Source: Hyphomonadaceae bacterium (GTDB lineage: Bacteria > Pseudomonadota > Alphaproteobacteria > Caulobacterales > Hyphomonadaceae). Taken from it: a DNA stretch of 32,257 nucleotides. This document shows, piece after piece, positions 24,191-32,122 of this stretch (position 1 is its first letter; each line of letters starts with the position of its first letter). The notes below the pieces were generated by a model. That model was not told where the DNA came from and searched no databases. It was given only the letters and a program-made list of their open reading frames with translations. A program made the translations under genes and the position numbers. Where the stretch lies: the NCBI GenBank assembly GCA_030697555.1, contig JAUYPV010000052.1:1-32257 (forward strand). The letters run 5' to 3'.

Positions 24191-25039
24191 ATGGATTTCG
24201 CCGCACTCTTTCCCGATCTGAAGCCGTGGGTGCAGAGCCTCGCCACGGTCTGGCCGGCGCCGATCATCAAGGAGTCGAGCTGGATCTTCCCGCTCATCCT
24301 CTGCACGCATCTTCTGGCGCTGGTCACGCTCGGCGGCGCCATGCTTCTGCCGGGCCTCCGCCTGATGGGCTTCGGCATGACCAGCCTGTCGCCCTCCGCG
24401 GTTGAGAAAGCCACACGCCCGTGGCTATGGGGCGCCCTGATCGTCCTCGCCGTCACCGGCCTCCTCATGGGCCTCGTCAACCCGATGAAGCTCTACAGCC
24501 GCCCCGCTTTCCTGGTGAAAGTCATCGCCATGGCAGCCGCCCTGATCCTCTCCCTAGGCGTCGTGCGGTCCGTCGCCGGCCGGGATGGGGTCGTCTCGCA
24601 GAACGCCAAGATCATGGCCGGCATCGCCCTGCTCCTGTGGCTGGCGTCTGTCCTCATCTTCGGCACGTCCTACGGCGCGGCCCCGGGCGCCTTCCACATC
24701 CTCAGCGTCGGATGGCTGATCGTGATGGCGTTCGGATCGAAGCTGACGCGCATCGTCCTCGGCGCGATCACCGCCATCACCGTGGTCGGCGTCGGCATCG
24801 TTACCTATGGGATCTATCACCCGCTCGACGACTACGATCTCGTCATGGAGATCAACCGCTGGACCCTGCGCCTCGGCGCCCTGCTCATCGCCGGCTTCCT
24901 GCTCTGGGAATTCGCCCGCACGCGAAAGGCCGAGCCCACAACTCCGCCGCTCAACCGCCTGATCGGCCTCTTCACCATCCTCGCCTGGTTCACCGTCGCC
25001 GCCGCCGGCCGCTGGATAGGCCTCAGCACCAGCGGCTAG
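24191..25039 (+). CDS. DUF6644-like membrane protein (second of a pair)
   Basis: This 282-aa polytopic protein has about seven hydrophobic segments. Near the N-terminus, IKESSWIFPLILCTHLLALV followed by LGGAMLLPGLRLMGFG repeats the TH-x-L...LR-x-x-G pattern of the preceding protein, and NPMKLYSRPAFLVKV parallels its NPVHYYHS-FFRAKV loop. The two are therefore distant paralogues, this one having extra C-terminal helices. The ATG at 24191 has GGAAGAG upstream and lies 2 bp after the previous stop. No cofactor motif can be assigned confidently; paired histidines in helices would allow heme binding, but that is speculation. It converges with the DUF502 gene, with 18 bp between the stops. Confidence 0.7.
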   Translation: MDFAALFPDLKPWVQSLATVWPAPIIKESSWIFPLILCTHLLALVTLGGAMLLPGLRLMGFGMTSLSPSAVEKATRPWLWGALIVLAVTGLLMGLVNPMKLYSRPAFLVKVIAMAAALILSLGVVRSVAGRDGVVSQNAKIMAGIALLLWLASVLIFGTSYGAAPGAFHILSVGWLIVMAFGSKLTRIVLGAITAITVVGVGIVTYGIYHPLDDYDLVMEINRWTLRLGALLIAGFLLWEFARTRKAEPTTPPLNRLIGLFTILAWFTVAAAGRWIGLSTSG

Positions 25040-25057
25040 CAGACGCAAGGGCCGTCG

Positions 25058-25744
25058 CTACTTGGCCTTCCCCGCATCCGCCGCCGCGATCTGCTCGGTG
25101 TTTAGTATTCCGAACGAGATCACCAGCCGCGCGGCCTTGTCGACGCTCATGTCGAGCTTCTTCACCTTGTCCGGCGAAACGTAAACCAGATGCCCCATCG
25201 CCGGGTTGGGCGAGGTCGGGATCATCACGCCGATCGCGTCCCCGATCCGGTCGGTGATCTCCGCGCCCGGCGCCCGGCTGGTGATGAAGCCGATCGCCCA
25301 CAGGCCCGGCCCGGGATACTCGATCAGCACCGCTTCCTTGAAGGACGACGCTTCACTTGAAGCGAAAGTCTCGAACACCTGCTTCACGGCCGAATAGATT
25401 GAGCGCACCAGCGGCACGCGCGCCAGCAACCGCTCGCCGAAGCCCAGCATCGACTTGCCGATCAGGTTCGCCGTCAGCGCCCCCAGCGCCGTTAGCCCCA
25501 CCACCGCGATCACGATGCCGAGCCCCGGCAGCGCAAACTTCAGGTAGGTCTCGGGATTCCACTCATACGGGATCAGCGGCTTGATGCGGTTGTCGACGAA
25601 CGACACGAAGCTCCATACCAGCCAGATCGTGATGCCGATCGGCGCGCCGACGACGATCCCGGTGAAGAACCAGTTGCGCAGCGCCGCCAGCGCCCTGCGC
25701 CGCGCCTTCCTGACCGCTTCCCGTGTCCTTCGCCCCGATGACAT
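25058..25744 (-). CDS. DUF502 domain-containing membrane protein
   Basis: This 228-aa protein has two membrane helices (NWFFTGIVVGAPIGITIWLV about 23-42, and LPGLGIVIAVVGLTALGALT about 73-92), followed by a soluble domain with PLVRSIYSAVKQVFETF, IEYPGPGLWAIGFIT and a Thr/Ser-Pro turn IPTSPNPAMGHLVYV. These are hallmarks of DUF502, a widespread family without an agreed function. The N-terminus is Arg-rich. The start is fixed by AGGAG 7 nt before the ATG at 25744; the longer frame reaching 25897 is unsupported. In alphaproteobacteria this family is commonly found near recG and mfd, as here. Confidence 0.9.
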   Translation of the reverse strand: MSSGRRTREAVRKARRRALAALRNWFFTGIVVGAPIGITIWLVWSFVSFVDNRIKPLIPYEWNPETYLKFALPGLGIVIAVVGLTALGALTANLIGKSMLGFGERLLARVPLVRSIYSAVKQVFETFASSEASSFKEAVLIEYPGPGLWAIGFITSRAPGAEITDRIGDAIGVMIPTSPNPAMGHLVYVSPDKVKKLDMSVDKAARLVISFGILNTEQIAAADAGKAK

Positions 25745-25875
25745 CGCAACTCCTTGGCCGCGGCCCGTTTTGGCCTGATTCCAGCCATCCGTGGGTGACA
25801 ATATAGGCTCGACGCGGCATGTCGTACCTGTGACGGCGTTGCCGTTAGCGCTCGTGCAGTTCCGGGGACGTGGGC

Positions 25876-27102
25876 ATGTTGAAGGATCCAAAGGCAAGAC
25901 GCTTCGCCGTCATGGGCGCAGCCGGCGCTGTCGTGGTGCTTGGCCTTGGCTGGCTTGTCCTCCAGGACACGTTCTATCGCATGGCGGTCCGCCCGTCTGG
26001 CGCGCTCGCCTCTGCGACGCCCCCGCCCCAGCCGGACTACACCAAGCCCGAAAGCTGGGCGCTGCGCCCGGCCCAGCTCACCGCAGGCGGATGGGAAACG
26101 CCATGGGGCGTCGATGTCTTCTTCATCCACCCCGCGTCCGCCTACGCCGGCGACACGTGGAACGCGCCCATCGACGATCCCGTCGCCAAAGCCCGCCTCG
26201 ACAATGAGGTCCTTCCCAACCACGCCGGCCCGTTCGAACGCGTCGGCCCGATCTACGCCCCGCGCTATCGTCAAGCCTCGCTCTACTCCGAACTCGATGT
26301 CGGCGGCGAAGGCGATGGCGCCTTTCTCCTCGCCTACAGCGACGTGCTCGCCGCCTTCGATGCCCACATGGCGAAGGACAATCGCCAGCGCGGCGTCCTG
26401 CTCGTCGGCGTCGGCCAGGGCGGCCTCTACGCCCAGAAGCTCCTGCAGGACCGCTTCCAGCAGGAGCCGCTGCGCGACCGCCTCGCCGCCGCCTACATCA
26501 TCGACGCAGCCCTGCCCGCCGACTTCCCCGACAAGGCCGTCGTGCAGGGCCTCTGCAAGGATGCGGGAAGCATCCAGTGTATCGTCGCGTGGAAATCCAT
26601 CATCATCGGCGAAAGCGACAACGCCTTCCGCGACCGCTCGCCGATCTGGGACGCCAACGGCGGCATCATCGCGTCGAAAGGCCACCCGCTCGTCTGCATC
26701 AATCCGCTAAGCTGGCTGTCGAATGAAAACCTCGCCCCGCGCACCGACCACAAGGGCGGCGCCCGCGCTCTCAACGCGACCGACGAACCCGCCATGCGCC
26801 CCAACGCTCTCTCGGCGCGCTGCCGCAACGGCGTCCTGGAAGTTGAAAATCCCGCCGCCTCCGAACTCCGCCCCGGCGGCGGCTGGGGCGACAAGTTCAA
26901 GACGCCCGCCTACAACCTCTTCTACGCCGACATCGTCATGAACGCCTCCGACCGCGCCCGCACACAGTCGGTCTGGCTCGACGAGTTCGCCCCCAAGCCG
27001 GCCACGCCCCTCCCGCCCGCGACGACGCTGGAAGAAGAAGGCATTCACCGTCCCGGCGGCGAAGCGCAGCCGGTGCCGGCAGAAGACGGCAATCGGCAAT
27101 AG
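25876..27102 (+). CDS. DUF3089-like alpha/beta-hydrolase homologue lacking the nucleophile serine
   Basis: This 408-aa protein has an N-terminal membrane anchor (RRFAVMGAAGAVVVLGLGWL). The DUF3089-type region begins GVDVFFIHPASAY...TWNAP (78-97) and later has CINPLSW (274-280). The usual nucleophile elbow of this family, as I recall it, is GHSQG; here it is GVGQG (178-182), with GGC coding Gly180 at the serine position. It may be a non-catalytic relative. The start is the ATG at 25876, with GGGGAC upstream; a GTG two codons earlier is possible. The last codons and the TAG stop fall inside an intergenic dyad repeat. Its substrate or partner is unknown. Confidence 0.8.
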   Translation: MLKDPKARRFAVMGAAGAVVVLGLGWLVLQDTFYRMAVRPSGALASATPPPQPDYTKPESWALRPAQLTAGGWETPWGVDVFFIHPASAYAGDTWNAPIDDPVAKARLDNEVLPNHAGPFERVGPIYAPRYRQASLYSELDVGGEGDGAFLLAYSDVLAAFDAHMAKDNRQRGVLLVGVGQGGLYAQKLLQDRFQQEPLRDRLAAAYIIDAALPADFPDKAVVQGLCKDAGSIQCIVAWKSIIIGESDNAFRDRSPIWDANGGIIASKGHPLVCINPLSWLSNENLAPRTDHKGGARALNATDEPAMRPNALSARCRNGVLEVENPAASELRPGGGWGDKFKTPAYNLFYADIVMNASDRARTQSVWLDEFAPKPATPLPPATTLEEEGIHRPGGEAQPVPAEDGNRQ

Positions 27103-27161
27103 CCATTAGGCAGTCGCGTCACGACTGCCCCCTACTCCCGACTGCCTATTGCCTATTGCCG
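27087..27161. repeat. Intergenic dyad repeat (GGCAATAGGCAATAGGCAGTCG type)
   Basis: The right arm CGACTGCCTATTGCCTATTGCCG (27139-27161, given here as two pieces CGACTGCC + TATTGCCTATTGCCG) is the reverse complement of the left arm at 27087-27116, except for one mismatch and a 7-nt insertion. Nested inside is a perfect hairpin GGCAGTCG (27109-27116) / CGACTGCC (27122-27129) with a 5-nt loop. The left arm encodes the last residues and stop of the DUF3089-like gene. The element sits between convergent genes and could act as a bidirectional terminator or be a dispersed REP-like repeat. Confidence 0.75.
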
Positions 27162-27175
27162 ACGCCAAAGGCGTC
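27161..27175 (-). terminator. Short hairpin at the ppiB stop codon
   Basis: GACGCC (27161-27166) and GGCGTC (27170-27175) flank an AAA loop and overlap the TGA of the cytoplasmic cyclophilin gene. No T-run follows on the minus strand, so it may act with the adjacent dyad repeat rather than alone. Confidence 0.35.
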
Positions 27176-27641
27176 AAACGTCCGCCGCAACCTTCATCGA
27201 CACGATCTTCCCCGGCGTCCGGGGCGGCTCGCCCTTGGGCAGCTTGTCGACATTCTCCATGCCGCTCGTGACCCTGCCCCACACAGTGTACTGCTTGTCG
27301 AGGAAGCTCGCGTCGTCGAACACGATGAAGAACTGGCTGTCGCCCGAGTCCGGATTGCTGGAGCGCGCCATCGAACAGATGCCGCGCTGGTGCGAAACGT
27401 CGTTGAACTCCTGCTTTAGCTTCTTGCCGGAGCCGCCCATGCCGGTGCCGTCCGGGCAGCCGCCCTGTGCCATGAACCTGTCGATCACGCGATGGAAGAT
27501 GAGCCCGTCATAAAAGCCGCGCCGCGCCAGCTCCTTGATGCGCGCCACATGTCCTGGCGCCTTGTCCGCCAGGAGCTGGATAGTCACCGGCCCGGTATCG
27601 AGCGTGAGGAGGAGGGTGTTCTCTTTGTCTGCTTCACTCAC
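27174..27641 (-). CDS. Peptidyl-prolyl cis-trans isomerase, cytoplasmic cyclophilin
   Basis: This 155-aa cyclophilin is of the PpiB type and accelerates proline isomerisation during folding. The catalytic region FHRVIDRFMAQGG, then SMARSSNPDSGDSQFFI and the YTVWGRV end, are all present; the FHR arginine and the MAQGG glutamine are the usual active-site residues. There is no signal peptide. The start is a GTG at 27641 that overlaps the stop of the upstream cyclophilin (GTGA). A longer frame to 27686 lies wholly inside that gene and is unlikely. Confidence 0.93.
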   Translation of the reverse strand: MSEADKENTLLLTLDTGPVTIQLLADKAPGHVARIKELARRGFYDGLIFHRVIDRFMAQGGCPDGTGMGGSGKKLKQEFNDVSHQRGICSMARSSNPDSGDSQFFIVFDDASFLDKQYTVWGRVTSGMENVDKLPKGEPPRTPGKIVSMKVAADV

Positions 27642-28543
27642 GATGTGGGCCTTTCCACGACTACGTTGACCGGCGGCAGGGCGCACGCCGAATTGGGATC
27701 GGTAGGTTTGGTCATCGCCGCAAGCGACGCCTGGAACTCGGGCCCGTCCGTGCGCTGCACGTAGACGGTCGGACGCTTGTTCTCTTTCAGGTCGGCGGCG
27801 ACCTGCACCTTGTTGAGCTTGTCGGCCTGCGCTGGCGGCAGGCGGCCGTCGGTCTCTTCGGGTCCCGCCTTGATGCCGCGGATCACGTCGAGCCCGGTCA
27901 GCGCCCGGCCCCAGATCGTGTACGCCTGGTCCAGCCCGCCCTCGTCCGGCGTGCCGGTGCGCGACTGACGCATCAGGAAGAACTGAGTGTCCGCGCTATT
28001 GGGATCGTTCGTGCGCGCCATCGACGTGATGCCCGGGCAGTGGATCGCCCACGTCTTCGACTTTGCCGATGTCAGGATCGACGCCGCCTCATCCGGTTGG
28101 CCCTGCACGATGAAGCCATCGAGATAGCCGAGATTGTCGCCCGCGGCCGTCTTGCCGACCCACACGACTTTCTGCTTGGCCGGATCGCGGTCGAACTTGA
28201 ACTCGCCCTTCATCAGCGGATAGCGCGGATAGACCTGGTAGACCGCATAGGTCTCTCCGCCCTGCGCCATGAAGTCGTCGATCACGCGATGGAAAGGCAG
28301 GTTGTCGTAGTTGGTGTCGCGCGTAATCTTCTTCACCTGCGCCACATGCGCCGGCGCGAAATCCGGGCGCAGCTCGACCAGCACTTCCTGCCGCTTGATG
28401 GTCATCACCAGGAGGTTTTCGGGATCCACTTTCCGCCAGTTGGCCGGATCGTCCGCGGGCCCGGCCCATGCCGAAGCAGACAGGGCCATACCGGCAAACG
28501 CCATGGCGGCCGCAACCGCGCCCAACGCTACGCTTCGCATCAT
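27638..28543 (-). CDS. Peptidyl-prolyl cis-trans isomerase, exported cyclophilin with insertion
   Basis: This 301-aa protein has a signal peptide (MALSASAWA end, cleavage near residue 27), so it should act in the periplasm. The cyclophilin core is split: FHRVIDDFMAQGG at about 104-116, then about 70 extra residues rich in Tyr, Lys and Asp, then GITSMARTNDPNSADTQFFLM, followed by YTIWGRALTG. About 60 residues after the core (ending VVVERPTS) form an extra C-terminal segment. It starts directly after the coaD stop (TAG-ATG-ATG), and the cytoplasmic cyclophilin overlaps its end. Both belong to the gyrA-coaD cluster. Confidence 0.92.
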   Translation of the reverse strand: MMRSVALGAVAAAMAFAGMALSASAWAGPADDPANWRKVDPENLLVMTIKRQEVLVELRPDFAPAHVAQVKKITRDTNYDNLPFHRVIDDFMAQGGETYAVYQVYPRYPLMKGEFKFDRDPAKQKVVWVGKTAAGDNLGYLDGFIVQGQPDEAASILTSAKSKTWAIHCPGITSMARTNDPNSADTQFFLMRQSRTGTPDEGGLDQAYTIWGRALTGLDVIRGIKAGPEETDGRLPPAQADKLNKVQVAADLKENKRPTVYVQRTDGPEFQASLAAMTKPTDPNSACALPPVNVVVERPTS

Positions 28544-29047
28544 CTATCGGCCCTTTTTCGTTCCATACTTCTGGGCGAGTCTCGCATTGACCGCCTCCGG
28601 GACGAATAGATCAGCCCTTCCGCCGAGACGAGCAATCTCTTTTACCAGTCGCGACGACACGGCCTGGTGATGGGGGTCGGCCATCAGGAACACCGTTTCG
28701 ATATCGTCATTCATCTGCTGGTTCATCGCGACCATCTGGAACTCGTACTCGAAGTCCGAGACGGCCCTCAGCCCACGTATGATAATTCCGGCGCCGCACT
28801 GTTCCGCGAAATGCATCAGCAGGTTGTCGAACGGCCGCGCCTCGATCTCGACGCCGTTGGCGAACGGCTTGCTCTCCTGCATCACCATCTCGACGCGCTC
28901 TTCGAGGGAAAACAGCGGCCCCTTCCCGTCATTGATCGCAACGCCGATGATCAGCTTGTCGACCAGCTTCACGGCGCGGCCGATGATGTCGATGTGACCG
29001 TTGGTGATCGGATCGAACGTGCCCGGATAGAGTCCTATCCGCTTCAC
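28544..29047 (-). CDS. coaD: Pantetheine-phosphate adenylyltransferase
   Basis: This 167-aa nucleotidyltransferase makes dephospho-CoA from 4'-phosphopantetheine and ATP, the penultimate step of CoA synthesis. The ATP-binding TFDPITNGH (10-18) contains the family's T/HxGH-type site (Thr10, His18). RGLRAVSDFEYE (91-102) and the SSR motif (131-133, in AVSSRLVKEIA) are also conserved. The start is a GTG at 29047, which puts MKRIGLYPGTFDP at the N-terminus as usual; the frame upstream is Arg/Ala-rich and overlaps the gyrA end, so it is not coding here. It lies 55 bp after gyrA. Confidence 0.97.
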   Translation of the reverse strand: MKRIGLYPGTFDPITNGHIDIIGRAVKLVDKLIIGVAINDGKGPLFSLEERVEMVMQESKPFANGVEIEARPFDNLLMHFAEQCGAGIIIRGLRAVSDFEYEFQMVAMNQQMNDDIETVFLMADPHHQAVSSRLVKEIARLGGRADLFVPEAVNARLAQKYGTKKGR

Positions 29048-29102
29048 GCTTCGTGCCGACGCCGAGGCCCGCGCACTGGCTGTTCCCCGCACAGGCCGCG
29101 GT

Positions 29103-31880
29103 TCACCCGCCGCCCGTCTTTCCGGCCGTCTCGTCACCGCCCTGGTCCTCCAGCCTTTCGACGGAGACGACACGTTCCCCGGCCGCCACCCTCAACACGC
29201 GAACACCCTGTGTCGCTCGTCCCGCAATGCGGATCTGATCCACGGCGCAACGTATCAGTTGCCCGGCATCTGTCACCACCATGATCTCGTCCGCCGCGCC
29301 GATCGGGAAGCTCGCAACCAGTCTTCCTTCCTTCGGAAGCCGGTGCGCGATGAGGCCTTTGCCCCCGCGGCCCGTGCGCCGGTAGTCGAAGGCCGAAGCG
29401 CGTTTGCCCATGCCCTCTCGCGTCAACGTCAGGATGAACTGCTCGGCCTCTCCCAATTGCGCGAACCGCTCTTCGCTCAGCTCGACTTCTCCGGCATCGC
29501 CATTCCCGTCCGCCGGCGCCGCCGCATCCTCGGCATCGGCTTCCTCGACGGCCTCCTCGGAGACTTCCTCGCCCTCGGCGCGCCGCGCGGCATTCGCCCG
29601 CTTGAGATAGGCGCGGCCCTCCGCCGGCGTGACGTCGATCTTTCCCAGCACGCTCATCGCGATCAACTCGTCGCCCGCGCCCAGCTTGATGCCGCGCACG
29701 CCCGTCGACGTCCGGCCCGTGAACACGCGCACGTCCTCCACCGCAAAGCGGATGCACTGGCCCAGCGCCGTTGTCAGCAGCACGTCGTCCTGCGCCGAAC
29801 AGAGCTGCACGTCGACGATCGCGTCGGAGCTATCCTCCAGCTTCATCGCGATCTTGCCCGTGCGGTTCACCGACACGAAGTCCGACAGCATGTTCCGCCG
29901 CACCCCGCCCGAGCGCGTCGCAAACAGGATGTTGAGTTTTTCCCGTTCTTCTTCGGACTCCGGCAGCGGCATCACCGACGTGATGCGCTCACCGTCCTGC
30001 AGCGGCAGGATGTTGACCAGCGCCTTGCCCTTGGCGTTCGGCGCGCCCAGCGGCAGGCGCCAGACCTTCTGCTTGTAGGCCATGCCGGTCGAAGAGAAGA
30101 ATAATATCTCGGTGTGCGTGTCCGCCGCGAAGAGACGGATGACGAAATCGTCCTCCTTGGTCTCCATGCCGCCACGGCCCTTGCCGCCGCGGTTCTGCGT
30201 CCGGTAGGCCGACAGCGCCGTGCGTTTCACATAGCCGCCATGCGTCACCATCACGACCATGTCTTCGCGCTCGATGAACGCTTCGTCTTCCAGGTCGAGA
30301 TCGGCCTCGAGGAATTCCGACCGGCGCGGCACCGCGTACTTCTGGCGGAACGCGCTCAGCTCGCCCTTGATGATCTCCATCACCCGCCCACGCGAGCCGA
30401 GGATATCGAGGAAGTCCTTGATGTCGTCCGACAGCCCCGAGGCTTCCTTGCCGATTTCATCCCGCCCAAGGTTGGTGAGCCGCGAGAGCTGCAGCGCCAG
30501 GATCGCCCGCGCCTGCTCGTCGGACAGCTTGATCTCGCCCTTGTCGTTGATGACCGTGCGGCGGTCCGCGATCAGCCCGATCAGCGGCCCCATGTCCATC
30601 GCCGGCCACGCCCGCTCGAGCAGCGCCACGCGCGCCGAATCCGGATCCGCCGAATACCGGATGATCCTGATGATCTCGTCGATATTGGCCACCGCCAGCG
30701 CGAGGCCGATCAGCACGTGCGCCCTATCGCGCGCCTTGTTCAGCTCGAACTTGGTCCGCCGCGCGACGACTTCCTCGCGGAACCGGATGAACGCCTGCAG
30801 CATCGCGCGCAGGTTCATCAACTCCGGCTTGCCGCCATTCAGCGCCAGCATGTTGACGCCGAACGATGTCTGCATCGGCGTCAGGCGATACAGATTGTTC
30901 AGCACGATATCGGCGGATGAATCCCGCTTGATCTCGATCACCATGCGGATGCCGTTGCGGTCGCTCTCGTCGCGCAGGTCGGCGATGCCCTCGATCTTCT
31001 TGTCGCGCACCAGCTCGGCGATCTTCTCGACCATGCCGGCCTTGTTCACCTGGAAGGGCACTTCCGAAACGATGATCGCCTCGCGCCCGCCCTTCACCGT
31101 CTCGATCTCCGTCCGCGCCCGCATGATCACCGAGCCGCGCCCGGTCATCAGCCCGTTGCGCGATCCGGCGCGGCCAATGATCAGTCCGCCTGTCGGGAAA
31201 TCCGGCCCCGGCACGATGTCGAGCAGCGCCATATCCTCGATCGCCGGATTGTCGATCAGCGCGATCGCCGCGTCGATGACCTCGCCAAGATTGTGCGGCG
31301 GCACGTTGGTCGCCATGCCGACGGCGATGCCGCCCGCGCCATTCACCAGCAGGTTCGGAAACTGCGCCGGCATCACGCTCGGCTCCTTTTCCTTGCCGTC
31401 ATAGTTCGGAACGAAGTCGACCGCGTCCTGCCGGATATCCGCCACCAGGCCCATCGCGGCCTTGGTCATGCGGCACTCGGTGTAGCGCATGGCCGCCGGG
31501 GGATCGTTGTCGATCGATCCGAAATTGCCCTGCCCGTCGACCAGCGTCAGCCCCATCGAGAACGGCTGCGCCATGCGCACCAGCGCGTCGTAGACCGACT
31601 GGTCGCCGTGTGGGTGAAAGCGCGCCAGCACGTCGCCGACCGCGCGCGCCGATTTCGAATACGACTTGTCCGGCGTCATGCCGATGTCGAACATCGAATA
31701 GAGGATGCGGCGGTGAACGGGCTTCAGGCCGTCGCGCACATCCGGCAGCGCACGGCTCACGATCACGCTCATCGCGTAGTCGAGGTAGGATTTCTTCAGC
31801 TCTTCCGAGATCGAGATGGGGGCAATTTCGCCCGCTCCGTCTGCCTCTTTCGGGGCCGGCTGGTCTGGTATGTCGGTCAA
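29103..31880 (-). CDS. gyrA: DNA gyrase subunit A
   Basis: This is the 925-aa type IIA topoisomerase subunit that cleaves and rejoins DNA while GyrB hydrolyses ATP, introducing negative supercoils. The catalytic tyrosine is Tyr133 (AAMRYTE). The quinolone-determining region reads [10 protein letters not shown], so residue 94 (E. coli Ser83) is Gln and Asp98 (E. coli Asp87) is kept. The GyrA box is QNRGGKG (562-568), supporting gyrase rather than topoisomerase IV. The C-terminal beta-pinwheel carries an acidic insertion at about 750-812. The start is a TTG at 31880: an in-frame TAG lies 54 bp upstream, and no other start occurs before the conserved N-terminus. Confidence 0.97.
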   Translation of the reverse strand: MTDIPDQPAPKEADGAGEIAPISISEELKKSYLDYAMSVIVSRALPDVRDGLKPVHRRILYSMFDIGMTPDKSYSKSARAVGDVLARFHPHGDQSVYDALVRMAQPFSMGLTLVDGQGNFGSIDNDPPAAMRYTECRMTKAAMGLVADIRQDAVDFVPNYDGKEKEPSVMPAQFPNLLVNGAGGIAVGMATNVPPHNLGEVIDAAIALIDNPAIEDMALLDIVPGPDFPTGGLIIGRAGSRNGLMTGRGSVIMRARTEIETVKGGREAIIVSEVPFQVNKAGMVEKIAELVRDKKIEGIADLRDESDRNGIRMVIEIKRDSSADIVLNNLYRLTPMQTSFGVNMLALNGGKPELMNLRAMLQAFIRFREEVVARRTKFELNKARDRAHVLIGLALAVANIDEIIRIIRYSADPDSARVALLERAWPAMDMGPLIGLIADRRTVINDKGEIKLSDEQARAILALQLSRLTNLGRDEIGKEASGLSDDIKDFLDILGSRGRVMEIIKGELSAFRQKYAVPRRSEFLEADLDLEDEAFIEREDMVVMVTHGGYVKRTALSAYRTQNRGGKGRGGMETKEDDFVIRLFAADTHTEILFFSSTGMAYKQKVWRLPLGAPNAKGKALVNILPLQDGERITSVMPLPESEEEREKLNILFATRSGGVRRNMLSDFVSVNRTGKIAMKLEDSSDAIVDVQLCSAQDDVLLTTALGQCIRFAVEDVRVFTGRTSTGVRGIKLGAGDELIAMSVLGKIDVTPAEGRAYLKRANAARRAEGEEVSEEAVEEADAEDAAAPADGNGDAGEVELSEERFAQLGEAEQFILTLTREGMGKRASAFDYRRTGRGGKGLIAHRLPKEGRLVASFPIGAADEIMVVTDAGQLIRCAVDQIRIAGRATQGVRVLRVAAGERVVSVERLEDQGGDETAGKTGGG

Positions 31881-31931
31881 GAAAAACTCGTAACGGGAGG
31901 GACCGCAAAGCGGCTTGGATTCGCGGTTTTT

Positions 31932-31960
31932 CTTCTAGCCTTTTGTGCGCTGCGAGACAA
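31932..31960 (-). promoter_or_regulatory. Caulobacter-type promoter of gyrA
   Basis: The minus strand reads TTGTCTCG from 31960, 13 nt, then GCTAGAAG (31939-31932). This fits TTGACGS-N10-14-GCTANAWC with a near-perfect -10. Transcription would start near 31925, giving a leader of about 45 nt before the TTG start codon. A GANTC site (GATTC, 31918-31922) lies just after the predicted start. Confidence 0.55.
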
Positions 31961-32102
31961 ACGCCACAAACGGTTTTCCACAGCCCAAAATCTTTGTTTT
32001 TGAAGGAGAATTTTGGCTGCGCGAATAAGTCCATCTGGACGCCTAAAAACACCGCTCCGTTGGGCGCACGAAGCGGATGGAAGGACGCCGTTTCCGCGCT
32101 CA

Positions 32103-32122
32103 CGGCCGGCGCACTCCGGCCG
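32103..32122. repeat. Hairpin in the distal gyrA upstream region
   Basis: CGGCCGG and CCGGCCG form a perfect 7-bp stem with a 6-nt loop (CGCACT). There is no T-run on either side, so terminator activity is doubtful. It may mark the 3' region of a gene outside the window. Confidence 0.4.
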
